Origin: Tannockella sp964372125
GTDB taxonomy: Bacteria > Bacillota_I > Bacilli_A > Erysipelotrichales > Coprobacillaceae
Reading direction: 5' to 3'
DNA length: 64,000 bases
Assembly (NCBI GenBank): GCA_964372125.1
Contig: CAYJPL010000002.1
Span: 49,676 to 113,675, forward strand
Shown: positions 53,690 to 61,635 of the stretch, in pieces
Numbering within the stretch: position 1 is the stretch's first letter
Layout: every line of letters begins with the position of its first letter
Translations under genes and position numbers: made by a program
Notes under the pieces: model-generated
Told to the model about the DNA's origin: nothing
The model's input: the letters and a program-made list of their open reading frames with translations, nothing else
Databases searched by the model: none

Positions 53690-54450
53690 TGGATATTTTT
53701 GCAAGTATTATTAAACATACAAAAACAGTAAAGCTACAAAAAATGCCATTATACAAAAGTTTAGAAGCATATAAAGATGAAATAATAAAAAATGGGTTTG
53801 AAATGCCAAATACAATTTTAGAATTATATTTCATGGAAGTCGCGAAAAATGGACTTGTTGCATATCAAAACATAATAAATGCATATACGCTTTTTGTGCG
53901 TGAAAATCAAGAAATTATCAATCATATGAATTATGATGAAAGAAGAAAAATATTGCAACATGATATTCAACAATCACTTCTAAATTCACCATGCTTTGTA
54001 GACGATGAAGTATCGATATATGTACCGTTTTTCGAATCATTTATAAATCAAAGAATGTATACGGATTATGAAATGTTTGAGTTAAAGCAACATCAAAATT
54101 ATATAAAAGGGTATAAAAAAAGTTATAAAAACATTATTGAAATGTATAAGTTACAACCACTAATAAGTGGGTTTAGTAGCTTGCGCTATATTAGAAGCAT
54201 ACAATCTAAAAGTATCTTTTATGATCAAACGATACAGTCTTTGATTATTATTGACACAAACAATTTTGATTTTAGAATTGTTTCAATGCAAGATAGTAAA
54301 AAAGAATCTGCTACACTAAACCAAGCAATTGAAATAGTGGATTTATATTGTGAAAATAAAACAAATGATATCATAGAGTTTTTTTTAGTAAATAATTTAT
54401 TTGCTGAAAAAACAATAAAGAAAATAAATAAGGATTTAGGTAATAAATAG
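53689..54450 (+). CDS. Conserved-looking hypothetical protein between rsmE and mtaB
   Basis: 253 residues, soluble, mostly helical by composition, Lys/Asn/Ile-rich, no signal peptide or membrane helix. I recognise no domain. Translationally coupled to rsmE and 1 nt from mtaB, so it is expressed with rRNA and tRNA modification enzymes. Possible features: a central Tyr/Lys-rich helix (ELKQHQNYIKGYKKSYKN) and a C-terminal alpha/beta segment (SLIIIDTNNFDFRIVSM). Confidence 0.6.
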   Translation: MDIFASIIKHTKTVKLQKMPLYKSLEAYKDEIIKNGFEMPNTILELYFMEVAKNGLVAYQNIINAYTLFVRENQEIINHMNYDERRKILQHDIQQSLLNSPCFVDDEVSIYVPFFESFINQRMYTDYEMFELKQHQNYIKGYKKSYKNIIEMYKLQPLISGFSSLRYIRSIQSKSIFYDQTIQSLIIIDTNNFDFRIVSMQDSKKESATLNQAIEIVDLYCENKTNDIIEFFLVNNLFAEKTIKKINKDLGNK

Positions 54451-54451
54451 A

Positions 54452-55741
54452 ATGAAAAAAGTAGCTTTTTACACATTAGGGTGTAAAGTAAATACATATG
54501 AATCACAAGCAATGTTAAAATCATTTATAGATGATGGTTATCAAGAAGTTGGTTTCAAAGAAGTAGCAGATGTGTACGTAATTAACACATGTACTGTAAC
54601 AAATAGTGGTGATAGTAAGTCAAGACAAGTGATTCGTAAAGCAATTAGAATGAATAGTAATGCAACAATTTGTGTTGTAGGATGTTATAGTCAAATTGCT
54701 CCAGAAGAAATTAAAAAAATCGAAGGTGTTGACGTAATTATTGGTACGCAATATCGAAATCAAATTGTTAGTTTTGTAAATCAATATTTAGAAACTGGAA
54801 AAATGGTAGTGCGTGTAGATGCAGTATTAAAACAAAAGAAGTTTGAAGATTTAAATGTAAATAAATTCAAACATACTCGTGCATTTTTAAAGATACAAGA
54901 TGGATGTAATAATTTTTGTACATACTGTATTATTCCATACGCTCGTGGAGGTGTTCGTTCTAGACAAAAAGACAGTGTCATTGAACAAGTAGAAACACTC
55001 ATCCAAAATGGGTATGTAGAAATCGTACTAACAGGGATTCACACTGCAGGATATGGACAAGACTTTGATGATTATAGTTTCTTTAATCTTTTAGAGGATA
55101 TTACTAAAGTAAAAGGATTAAAACGTTTACGAATATCTTCAATTGAAATTAGTCAAGTTACTGATGAAATAATGGATTTAATTGAAAAAGAAGAAATTAT
55201 CGTTAATCACTTACATGTACCTTTGCAGTCAGGATGTGATCAAACACTAAAACGTATGAATCGTAAGTACAATACTATGCAATATAAAGATAAAATTGAT
55301 AAGATACGTAATCGTTTACCTGATATGTCATTTACAACCGATGTAATTGTTGGTTTTCCAGGAGAGACAGAAGAAGAATTTAAAAAAACGAAAGCATTTA
55401 TTGAAGAAATTGGTTTTACTTCATTACATGTATTTCCATATTCGAAGAGAAAAAATACACCTGCTGAAAAAATGAAGAATCAAGTATCAGATATTGATAA
55501 AAGTGATCGTAGTAATGAACTATTACATTTGTCTAAGGTGATGTTAGAAGAATATTCTAGATCACAAATTACGAATACTTTATCAGTGCTTTTTGAAAAA
55601 GAAGTGAATGGTTGGTATTATGGGCATGCACAAAATTATTTAGAGGTGAGAGTTCAAAGCAGTGAACAATTGATTGGTAAAATCAAGAGTGTTATAATTG
55701 AAGAGTATCAAGATATATTACAAGGAAGAGTTGATGATTAG
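54452..55741 (+). CDS. mtaB: tRNA t6A37 methylthiotransferase MtaB
   Basis: 429 residues. The N-terminal UPF0004 domain has three cysteines for one [4Fe-4S] cluster (TLGCKVNTYES, NTCTVTNSGD, VVGCYSQ). The radical-SAM domain has CNNFCTYCIIPYARG, and a C-terminal TRAM domain follows. It makes ms2t6A in tRNAs reading ANN codons. It overlaps the next gene as TAGTG. Confidence 0.93.
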   Translation: MKKVAFYTLGCKVNTYESQAMLKSFIDDGYQEVGFKEVADVYVINTCTVTNSGDSKSRQVIRKAIRMNSNATICVVGCYSQIAPEEIKKIEGVDVIIGTQYRNQIVSFVNQYLETGKMVVRVDAVLKQKKFEDLNVNKFKHTRAFLKIQDGCNNFCTYCIIPYARGGVRSRQKDSVIEQVETLIQNGYVEIVLTGIHTAGYGQDFDDYSFFNLLEDITKVKGLKRLRISSIEISQVTDEIMDLIEKEEIIVNHLHVPLQSGCDQTLKRMNRKYNTMQYKDKIDKIRNRLPDMSFTTDVIVGFPGETEEEFKKTKAFIEEIGFTSLHVFPYSKRKNTPAEKMKNQVSDIDKSDRSNELLHLSKVMLEEYSRSQITNTLSVLFEKEVNGWYYGHAQNYLEVRVQSSEQLIGKIKSVIIEEYQDILQGRVDD

Positions 55742-57207
55742 TGAAAAAGTTAAACGAATTATTTGACATCGAAGTCGATATACCAATTTATTCAATACAT
55801 AATGATTCTAGATATGTTTTACCATATTCTATTTTCTTTTGTATAGAAGGTTTAAGTGTGGATGGACATCAGTACGTAGAAGATGCTATCTTTCAAGGTG
55901 CAAAGTGTATTGTACACAGTACAAATTTAAATTACTATCATAAGGGAATCGAGTATATTCAAGTAGAAGATACATTAGAGGAGTTGAATCGTGTTGCTAC
56001 TTTGTTTTATGATGATCCTTCTAGAAAAATGAATATAGTTGGTGTTACTGGAACAAGTGGAAAGACTGTAGTTGCATCATTAGTAGATCAAGTAGTGTCA
56101 CAAGTTGCTAAAACTGGGTATATTGGAACATTATCGATAAGTTACGATGGGTTCAAAGTATATTCACCATATACAACACCAGAATCACTGTTTATACTGC
56201 GATATTTAGATAAAATGGTTAAAGCAAATGTGGAAACAGTAGCGATGGAAGCATCAAGTCATGGACTATCTTTAAAGCGAGTAGATTGTATTGATTTTAA
56301 TATTGCAGTACTTACAAATATTGAAGAAGAGCACTTAGACTTTCATGGAACAATGGAACAATATGTATTAAGCAAGCAGAGTCTTTTTGAAAAATTATCT
56401 GAAACCGGTTATGCAATAATCAATAATGATATAACCTATGCCCCACAAATCATGAATAGTACTAAGGCAAAAATACTAACATATAGTATTAACACTAGTA
56501 GTGATATTCGGGCGTCAAATATAGTGCTTAGGTTAGACAGCACATCTTTTGATTTAACGTTCAATGATAAGACGTATGCAATAACAATTCCCTTAGTTAC
56601 AAAAGGTAATGTGTACAATGTGTTAGCGCTAGTAGGGGTATTAATTGCCCTTGGATATGATGATGAATTTATCGTTGATAATTTATTGAAAATAGATTCT
56701 GTTTATGGTCGTCATCAAATTATGGAAGGGCCACGAAAATCTTATGTATTTGTAGATTATTGTAGTAGTATACGTAATTATAAAGAAATATTTGAATTTA
56801 TTGATGAAACAAAAAAACCAACAAGTCGAGTGGTTGGTGTATTTGGTGCTCCAAGTAAGCGAAGCTTACTACCTAGAAAGGCATTAGGTAAACTGGCAAA
56901 CCATTACTTAGATCATGTGATTTTAACAGAGGTAGATGATCGTGGACAATCAGCCGAAGAAATTTGTGCAATGATTCAAGAGGAAATAGTTGATATACAA
57001 AGTATAATTATTAAAGACCGTCACGAAGCAGTTGAACAAGCACTTGAAATTGTGGATAAAGATGATATTATTTTATTACTAGGAAAAGGACATGAAGAAT
57101 TTATATCCTTACAGATAGGGCAACGTCACTATATAGGTGATGCAAATGTCGTCTTAGAAAAATTAGAAGAAATTAAAATAGGAGAAATTGAAGATGGATT
57201 ACGCTAA
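55741..57207 (+). CDS. Divergent MurE-like Mur ligase (possibly inactive or re-purposed)
   Basis: 488 residues starting with GTG in the mtaB stop. It has the MurE domain order: N-domain, P-loop GVTGTSGKTVVASL, substrate region TTPES, SSHGLSLKRV and EEEHLDFHGTMEQY, then a C-domain. Two key sites are altered: the VDYAH motif reads VDYCSS (Asp339-Tyr340-Cys341), losing the conserved His, and the amino-acid selectivity motif (DNPR or DNPA) reads VDDRGQS. A second Mur ligase (61636) keeps DYAH. This copy may use another substrate. Confidence 0.8.
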   Translation: MKKLNELFDIEVDIPIYSIHNDSRYVLPYSIFFCIEGLSVDGHQYVEDAIFQGAKCIVHSTNLNYYHKGIEYIQVEDTLEELNRVATLFYDDPSRKMNIVGVTGTSGKTVVASLVDQVVSQVAKTGYIGTLSISYDGFKVYSPYTTPESLFILRYLDKMVKANVETVAMEASSHGLSLKRVDCIDFNIAVLTNIEEEHLDFHGTMEQYVLSKQSLFEKLSETGYAIINNDITYAPQIMNSTKAKILTYSINTSSDIRASNIVLRLDSTSFDLTFNDKTYAITIPLVTKGNVYNVLALVGVLIALGYDDEFIVDNLLKIDSVYGRHQIMEGPRKSYVFVDYCSSIRNYKEIFEFIDETKKPTSRVVGVFGAPSKRSLLPRKALGKLANHYLDHVILTEVDDRGQSAEEICAMIQEEIVDIQSIIIKDRHEAVEQALEIVDKDDIILLLGKGHEEFISLQIGQRHYIGDANVVLEKLEEIKIGEIEDGLR

Positions 57208-57856
57208 AATGATTGATCACACTGCGCTAAAGGCAGATACTACAAAGGCGGTAGTAGAAACACTATGTAAAGAAGCAATGGAGTTTTCATTTGCATCAGT
57301 ATGTGTTAACCCAACATGGGTTGCTACATGTGCAAACTTATTAAAAGAAAGTACAGTTAAAGTATGTACTGTTATTGGATTCCCACTTGGGGCAAATACG
57401 CCAGAAGTAAAAGCATTTGAAACAAAGAATGCAATTGAAAATGGAGCAGATGAAATCGATATGGTAATTAATATCGGTGCATTAAAAGATGGTAATTTAG
57501 AACTAGTACAAAAAGATATTGAAGCTGTTGTTAATGCTGCAAACGGGAAATGTGTAAAAGTTATTATCGAAACTTGTTTACTTACAAAAGAAGAAATTGT
57601 AACTGTATCTAAAATCTCTAAAGAAGCTAAGGCTACATTTGTTAAAACATCAACTGGGTTTAGTACTGGTGGAGCAACTGTTGAAGATGTTGCATTAATG
57701 AAAGAAACTGTTGGTGAACAATTAGAAGTTAAAGCATCAGGAGGAGTGCGTACATACCAAGATATGATTGATGTTGTAAACGCAGGTGCTACACGTATTG
57801 GAACAAGTGCAGGTTGTAAATTAGTTAATAAAGAAGAAAGCGATTCAAGTTATTAA
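57194..57856 (+). CDS. deoC: Deoxyribose-phosphate aldolase DeoC
   Basis: 220 residues, TIM barrel. The Schiff-base Lys is in FVKTSTGF, a second Lys in VKASGGVRT, and IGFPLGAN is a further motif. It splits deoxyribose-5-phosphate into glyceraldehyde-3-phosphate and acetaldehyde. ATG 57194 is 9 nt after GGAG; a TTG two codons earlier is less likely. It overlaps the Mur-ligase stop and ends the rsmE operon. Confidence 0.92.
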   Translation: MDYAKMIDHTALKADTTKAVVETLCKEAMEFSFASVCVNPTWVATCANLLKESTVKVCTVIGFPLGANTPEVKAFETKNAIENGADEIDMVINIGALKDGNLELVQKDIEAVVNAANGKCVKVIIETCLLTKEEIVTVSKISKEAKATFVKTSTGFSTGGATVEDVALMKETVGEQLEVKASGGVRTYQDMIDVVNAGATRIGTSAGCKLVNKEESDSSY

Positions 57857-57861
57857 AAAGA

Positions 57862-57886
57862 AAAAAAGCACATTTGTGCTTTTTTT
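57862..57886. terminator. Bidirectional terminator, deoC versus PRD gene
   Basis: A 10-bp stem AAAAAAGCAC / GTGCTTTTTT (57862-57871, 57876-57885) with runs of A and T on either side. Confidence 0.85.
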
Positions 57887-58559
57887 AGTTCTTTGATTTA
57901 TTTATTGCAACTACAAAGTGTAATGCAACAAAAGCAATTTCATCATCTGTCATGTGTTTTTGAATCTTTTCAAATACTACTTCATCAATTACAGATGCAT
58001 AGTTATATTCTGTTTCATGTCTTTCTTTAATTTGGTCAACTAGTGGATTTTCAATTTGGCAATCTTGCATTACTCTTTCTATTGTTGCTTGCATGTGTAA
58101 CCCAATAGCACTAAATAGCTTGTCGTGTACACCAAATTTAGTATTATAACGATCGTTAATTCTTATTAATGAATCATGAACAATATCGAAAATAGAATCG
58201 TCTAGTAAATCTGCAGTACTAAATAAATCATCTATATCTAATGGGTCATTTTGTGAAATATGAAGTGCGCATAATGCGATTTCATTATCGGGTATTTTGA
58301 TTTCAAATTCTTTTTCAATTGTCGAACAAATATCTTTACCTATTTTATAATATGGACTATCAAGGATATCTACAACTTGGCTTTTGCTTAGATTGATATA
58401 GTTATCTGACTGAATACGAATCAATGCAATTGACAAGTGAATCATTAAATTTTCTTGAAGTTGTGTTTCCACTTCATATTGACTATCTTGTAATACATCA
58501 ACGATAATTGAACTGATTTTTGTTTTTGTTTCATTAAATCTTTTTGTCGTATTTATCAT
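57885..58559 (-). CDS. Stand-alone PRD-domain regulatory protein
   Basis: 224 residues with two PTS-regulation domains: PRD1 about 15-110 (ENLMIHLSIALIRIQ, EIALCALHISQN) and PRD2 about 120-220 (LFSAIGLHMQATIERV, DDEIAFVALHFVVAI). The conserved His residues that PTS proteins phosphorylate are present (MIHLSIALIRI, LHI, GLHMQ, LHF). There is no RNA-binding CAT domain and no DNA-binding domain, which LicT or LevR types have. It faces away from pfl and may respond to sugar-PTS state through a partner. Confidence 0.75.
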   Translation of the reverse strand: MINTTKRFNETKTKISSIIVDVLQDSQYEVETQLQENLMIHLSIALIRIQSDNYINLSKSQVVDILDSPYYKIGKDICSTIEKEFEIKIPDNEIALCALHISQNDPLDIDDLFSTADLLDDSIFDIVHDSLIRINDRYNTKFGVHDKLFSAIGLHMQATIERVMQDCQIENPLVDQIKERHETEYNYASVIDEVVFEKIQKHMTDDEIAFVALHFVVAINKSKN

Positions 58560-58955
58560 ACAATTTACCTCGCTTAATTCGATTTGTAATTCTCTTCATA
58601 TAATATATATTAGATTGTTGTAAAAAGCTACATAAAAATGCAATAAATTTAAAATATTTATAAAATGAATTTAAATAATTAAAATATAATAAATTGGTGT
58701 TGTTATGAACAGGTGTTAAAGGCATTTTGTAAATTTATACACAAAATTTTAGAATATTTACAAAAAAATGGCATAGTGATAAACTTTTGTTCTTTATGTT
58801 GCATATTGCTAGAATATTATGAACTTTATTGATATATTATATGTGCACAAAGCAAGAAAAAAAGTTATAGTTATTGTTATCATATCATTGTACAACGGGG
58901 ATGATAGTGCTATAATGAACAAGAATTTTATAGAATACAGGAGGTCTTTAAATTT
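58560..58955. other. Intergenic region between the PRD gene and pflB
   Basis: 396 nt, very AT-rich, no credible small gene. It should hold the minus-strand promoter of the PRD gene on the left. It contains a 10-bp inverted repeat TTTTGTAAAT (58725-58734) / ATTTACAAAA (58756-58765) and, inside it, an 18-bp stretch starting at 58727 with TTGT/ACAA ends that loosely resembles a Rex site. On the right lies the pflB promoter. Confidence 0.5.
58888..58916 (+). promoter_or_regulatory. pflB promoter
   Basis: -35 TTGTAC (58888-58893), 17-bp spacer, extended -10 TGCTATAAT (TATAAT 58911-58916). It is the best-formed promoter of its type in the window. Confidence 0.7.
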
Positions 58956-61007
58956 ATGAATTTTGATAAAGCATGGAGTGGTTTTGAAAAAGGTAATTGG
59001 GTTAAAGAAATAGACTTACGTGATTTCATCCAAAAAAACTATACTCCGTATGAAGGAAATGATGAGTTCCTTGCAAAACCTACAGCAGCAACGCTAGCGT
59101 TATGGGATCAAGTAATGGATCTTACAAAGCAAGAAAGAGAAGCTGGTGGAGTACTAGATATGGATACAAAAATTGTATCGAGTTTAGTATCACATGATGC
59201 AGGATATTTAAACAAAGATCAAGAAGTGATTGTTGGATTCCAAACTGACAAACCATTCAAGAGATCTTTACAACCAAATGGTGGTATCCGTATGGCAGAA
59301 AAAGCTTGTGCAGACAATGGATATACTGTAGATCCAGAAGTAGTTGAAATATTCACAAAATACAGAAAAACACATAATCAAGGTGTTTTTGATGCATATA
59401 CTGCAGATATGAGAGCGTGTCGTTCATCACACATTATCACTGGTCTTCCAGATGCATATGGTCGTGGACGTATTATCGGAGATTATCGTCGTGTTGCATT
59501 ATACGGTGTTGATCAATTAATCGTTGATAAAAAATACCAATTAGAAACTTCACAAACACGTATGACTTCAGACAACATCCGTAACCGTGAAGAGTTATCT
59601 GAACAAATTAGAGCATTAAATGAATTAAAACAAATGGGTGCAATCTACGGATTTGATATTTCACAGCCAGCTAAAGATACAAAAGAAGCAATTCAATGGA
59701 CTTACTTTGGGTATTTAGCAGCTGTTAAAGAGCAAAACGGGGCAGCGATGTCACTAGGTAGAACATCTACATTTATTGATATCTATGCACAAAGAGATAT
59801 CGAAAATGGAGTATATACAGAAGAACAAATTCAAGAAATGGTAGATCATTTCATTATGAAATTACGTTTAGTGAAATTTGCTCGTACTCCAGAATACAAT
59901 GATTTATTCTCAGGAGATCCAACATGGGTAACTGAAACAATCGCAGGTGTTGGTATTGATGGTCGTCATTTAGTAACGAAATCATCATTTAGATACTTAC
60001 ATACATTAACGAACTTAGGAACTGCTCCTGAGCCAAATATGACAGTATTATGGTCAGTAAACTTACCAGAAGAATTCAAGAGATATTGTGCTAAAATGTC
60101 AATTTTAACATCATCTATTCAATATGAAAATGATGATTTAATGCGTGTTTCACACGGAGATGACTATGCAATTGCATGTTGTGTATCTTCAATGCGTGTT
60201 GGTAAAGAGATGCAATTCTTTGGAGCTCGTGCTAACTTAGCAAAATGTTTATTATACGCAATCAACGGTGGTGTTGATGAAAAATCAGGAAAACAAATTG
60301 GACCTAAATTTAGAAGTGTTGATACTGAATATTTAGAATATGATGACGTAGTTCAAAAATTCGAAGATATGATGGATTGGTTAGCTCGTGTTTATGTAAA
60401 TACATTAAACGTAATTCATTATATGCATGATAAATATTCATATGAAAAAATCCAAATGGCTTTACATGATAGAGAAGTAAAACGTTATTTCGCTACAGGT
60501 ATAGCAGGTTTATCAGTAGTTGCAGATTCACTTTCTGCAATCAAATATGCAAAAGTAAAAGCAGTTAAAGATGAAAGAGGAATCTATAGTGATTTCGAAA
60601 TTGATGGAGATTTCCCTAAATATGGTAACGATGATGACCGTGTAGATGAAATTGCTAACTGGTTAGTTACAACTTTCATGAACAAAATCCGTTCACATCA
60701 TGCATATCGTGATGGTGTTCCAACACTTTCAATCTTAACAATCACATCAAACGTAGTATATGGTAAAGCTACAGGTAATACGCCAGATGGACGTAAAGCT
60801 GGAGAGCCATTTGCACCAGGTGCAAACCCATTACACGGAAGAGATACTAACGGAGCAGTGGCTTCACTTGCATCGGTAGCAAAATTACCATTCTCAGATG
60901 CACAAGATGGTATTTCGAATACATTCTCAATCATTCCAGGTGCATTAGGTAAAGATGACCAAGTATTCGCTGGGGATTTAGAAGTTGAATTAGATTTAAA
61001 CAAGTAA
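58956..61007 (+). CDS. pflB: Pyruvate formate-lyase core subunit, lacking the glycyl-radical domain
   Basis: 683 residues. The active-site Cys408-Cys409 pair (AIACCVSSM, then MQFFGARANLAK) and the GISNTFSIIPGALGKDD block near the C-terminus match PflB. The protein then stops. Usual PflB runs to about 760 residues and ends in a glycyl-radical domain with RVSGYAV. That domain is encoded as a separate gene at 61232. Core plus subunit add up to normal length (683 + 79). It converts pyruvate and CoA to acetyl-CoA and formate. ATG follows CAGGAGG. Confidence 0.92.
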   Translation: MNFDKAWSGFEKGNWVKEIDLRDFIQKNYTPYEGNDEFLAKPTAATLALWDQVMDLTKQEREAGGVLDMDTKIVSSLVSHDAGYLNKDQEVIVGFQTDKPFKRSLQPNGGIRMAEKACADNGYTVDPEVVEIFTKYRKTHNQGVFDAYTADMRACRSSHIITGLPDAYGRGRIIGDYRRVALYGVDQLIVDKKYQLETSQTRMTSDNIRNREELSEQIRALNELKQMGAIYGFDISQPAKDTKEAIQWTYFGYLAAVKEQNGAAMSLGRTSTFIDIYAQRDIENGVYTEEQIQEMVDHFIMKLRLVKFARTPEYNDLFSGDPTWVTETIAGVGIDGRHLVTKSSFRYLHTLTNLGTAPEPNMTVLWSVNLPEEFKRYCAKMSILTSSIQYENDDLMRVSHGDDYAIACCVSSMRVGKEMQFFGARANLAKCLLYAINGGVDEKSGKQIGPKFRSVDTEYLEYDDVVQKFEDMMDWLARVYVNTLNVIHYMHDKYSYEKIQMALHDREVKRYFATGIAGLSVVADSLSAIKYAKVKAVKDERGIYSDFEIDGDFPKYGNDDDRVDEIANWLVTTFMNKIRSHHAYRDGVPTLSILTITSNVVYGKATGNTPDGRKAGEPFAPGANPLHGRDTNGAVASLASVAKLPFSDAQDGISNTFSIIPGALGKDDQVFAGDLEVELDLNK

Positions 61008-61017
61008 GGTGATAAAT

Positions 61018-61215
61018 ATGGCAGAAGATAAAGATATCGATGCTTTAGTGAAATTGATCGAACAACAAATGTTAAGTGGATCAAAACATATTAATGTAAA
61101 ATGTGATGATCCAGATAACATCGAGATCGAGAAAACTACAATTCAAAAAGGGATGGATTGTGATAGTCCAAATAGTGCCTGTCGCATTCCAAACTTAAAT
61201 TTTGAAAAAGAGTAG
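61018..61215 (+). CDS. Small paralogue of the glycyl-radical subunit, without the radical glycine
   Basis: 65 residues between core and radical subunit. ATG 61018 follows AAGGTGATAA. Residues 8-28 (ALVKLIEQQMLSGSKHINVK and neighbours) line up without gaps with residues 8-28 of the radical subunit, sharing D, LV, G, H and NV. Its C-terminal half is unrelated: acidic, with Cys29, Cys48 and Cys55 and no RVSGYAV. I know of no family. It could be an assembly or regulatory subunit, or a relic of duplication. Confidence 0.65.
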   Translation: MAEDKDIDALVKLIEQQMLSGSKHINVKCDDPDNIEIEKTTIQKGMDCDSPNSACRIPNLNFEKE

Positions 61216-61231
61216 AGAAGGAGATATTAAT

Positions 61232-61471
61232 ATGAGTAATAGACAACAAGAAGATAACTTAGTAGCAATGTTAGATGGATATGTTGAAAAAGGTGGACAC
61301 CACTTAAATGTAAACGTATTTACAAAAGAAACACTAATGGATGCTCAACAACATCCAGAGAACTATCCACAACTTACAGTTCGTGTATCTGGATATGCAG
61401 TAAATTTTGTTAAGTTAACAAAAGAACAACAAGATGATGTAATTTCAAGAACTTTCCACGAAAATATGTAA
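61232..61471 (+). CDS. grcA: Separate glycyl-radical subunit of pyruvate formate-lyase (GrcA/YfiD-like)
   Basis: 79 residues. It carries the C-terminal PFL domain complete: GGHHLNVNV, PQLTVRVSGYAVNF (radical Gly54) and ISRTFHENM. In E. coli YfiD/GrcA the same domain is a spare part for damaged PflB, which has its own copy. Here the PflB core has none, so this protein would be the only source of the radical. ATG 61232 follows AAGGAGAT. The activating enzyme is pflA at 63143. Confidence 0.9.
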   Translation: MSNRQQEDNLVAMLDGYVEKGGHHLNVNVFTKETLMDAQQHPENYPQLTVRVSGYAVNFVKLTKEQQDDVISRTFHENM

Positions 61472-61477
61472 TATATT

Positions 61478-61510
61478 AACTCTATAGATAATATCTATAG
61501 AGTTTTTATT
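61478..61510 (+). terminator. Terminator of the pfl operon
   Basis: A 12-13-bp stem AACTCTATAGAT / ATCTATAGAGTT (61478-61504) with TTTTT. Confidence 0.85.
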
Positions 61511-61635
61511 TATAGTTAATTATATAATTCAAATGCGACTATATAATAAGCAACCTCTTTAACACAATATACTTTATTGAATCTATAAAATCGTGTATAA
61601 TATGGACTAGATAAAAGAAAAGGTATGGTGTAATT

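Noticed and set aside
58956..61471. pflB broken by a stop or frameshift (pseudogene)
   Set aside because: The break falls exactly on a domain boundary, the downstream parts have their own ribosome sites and starts, and all active-site residues are kept.
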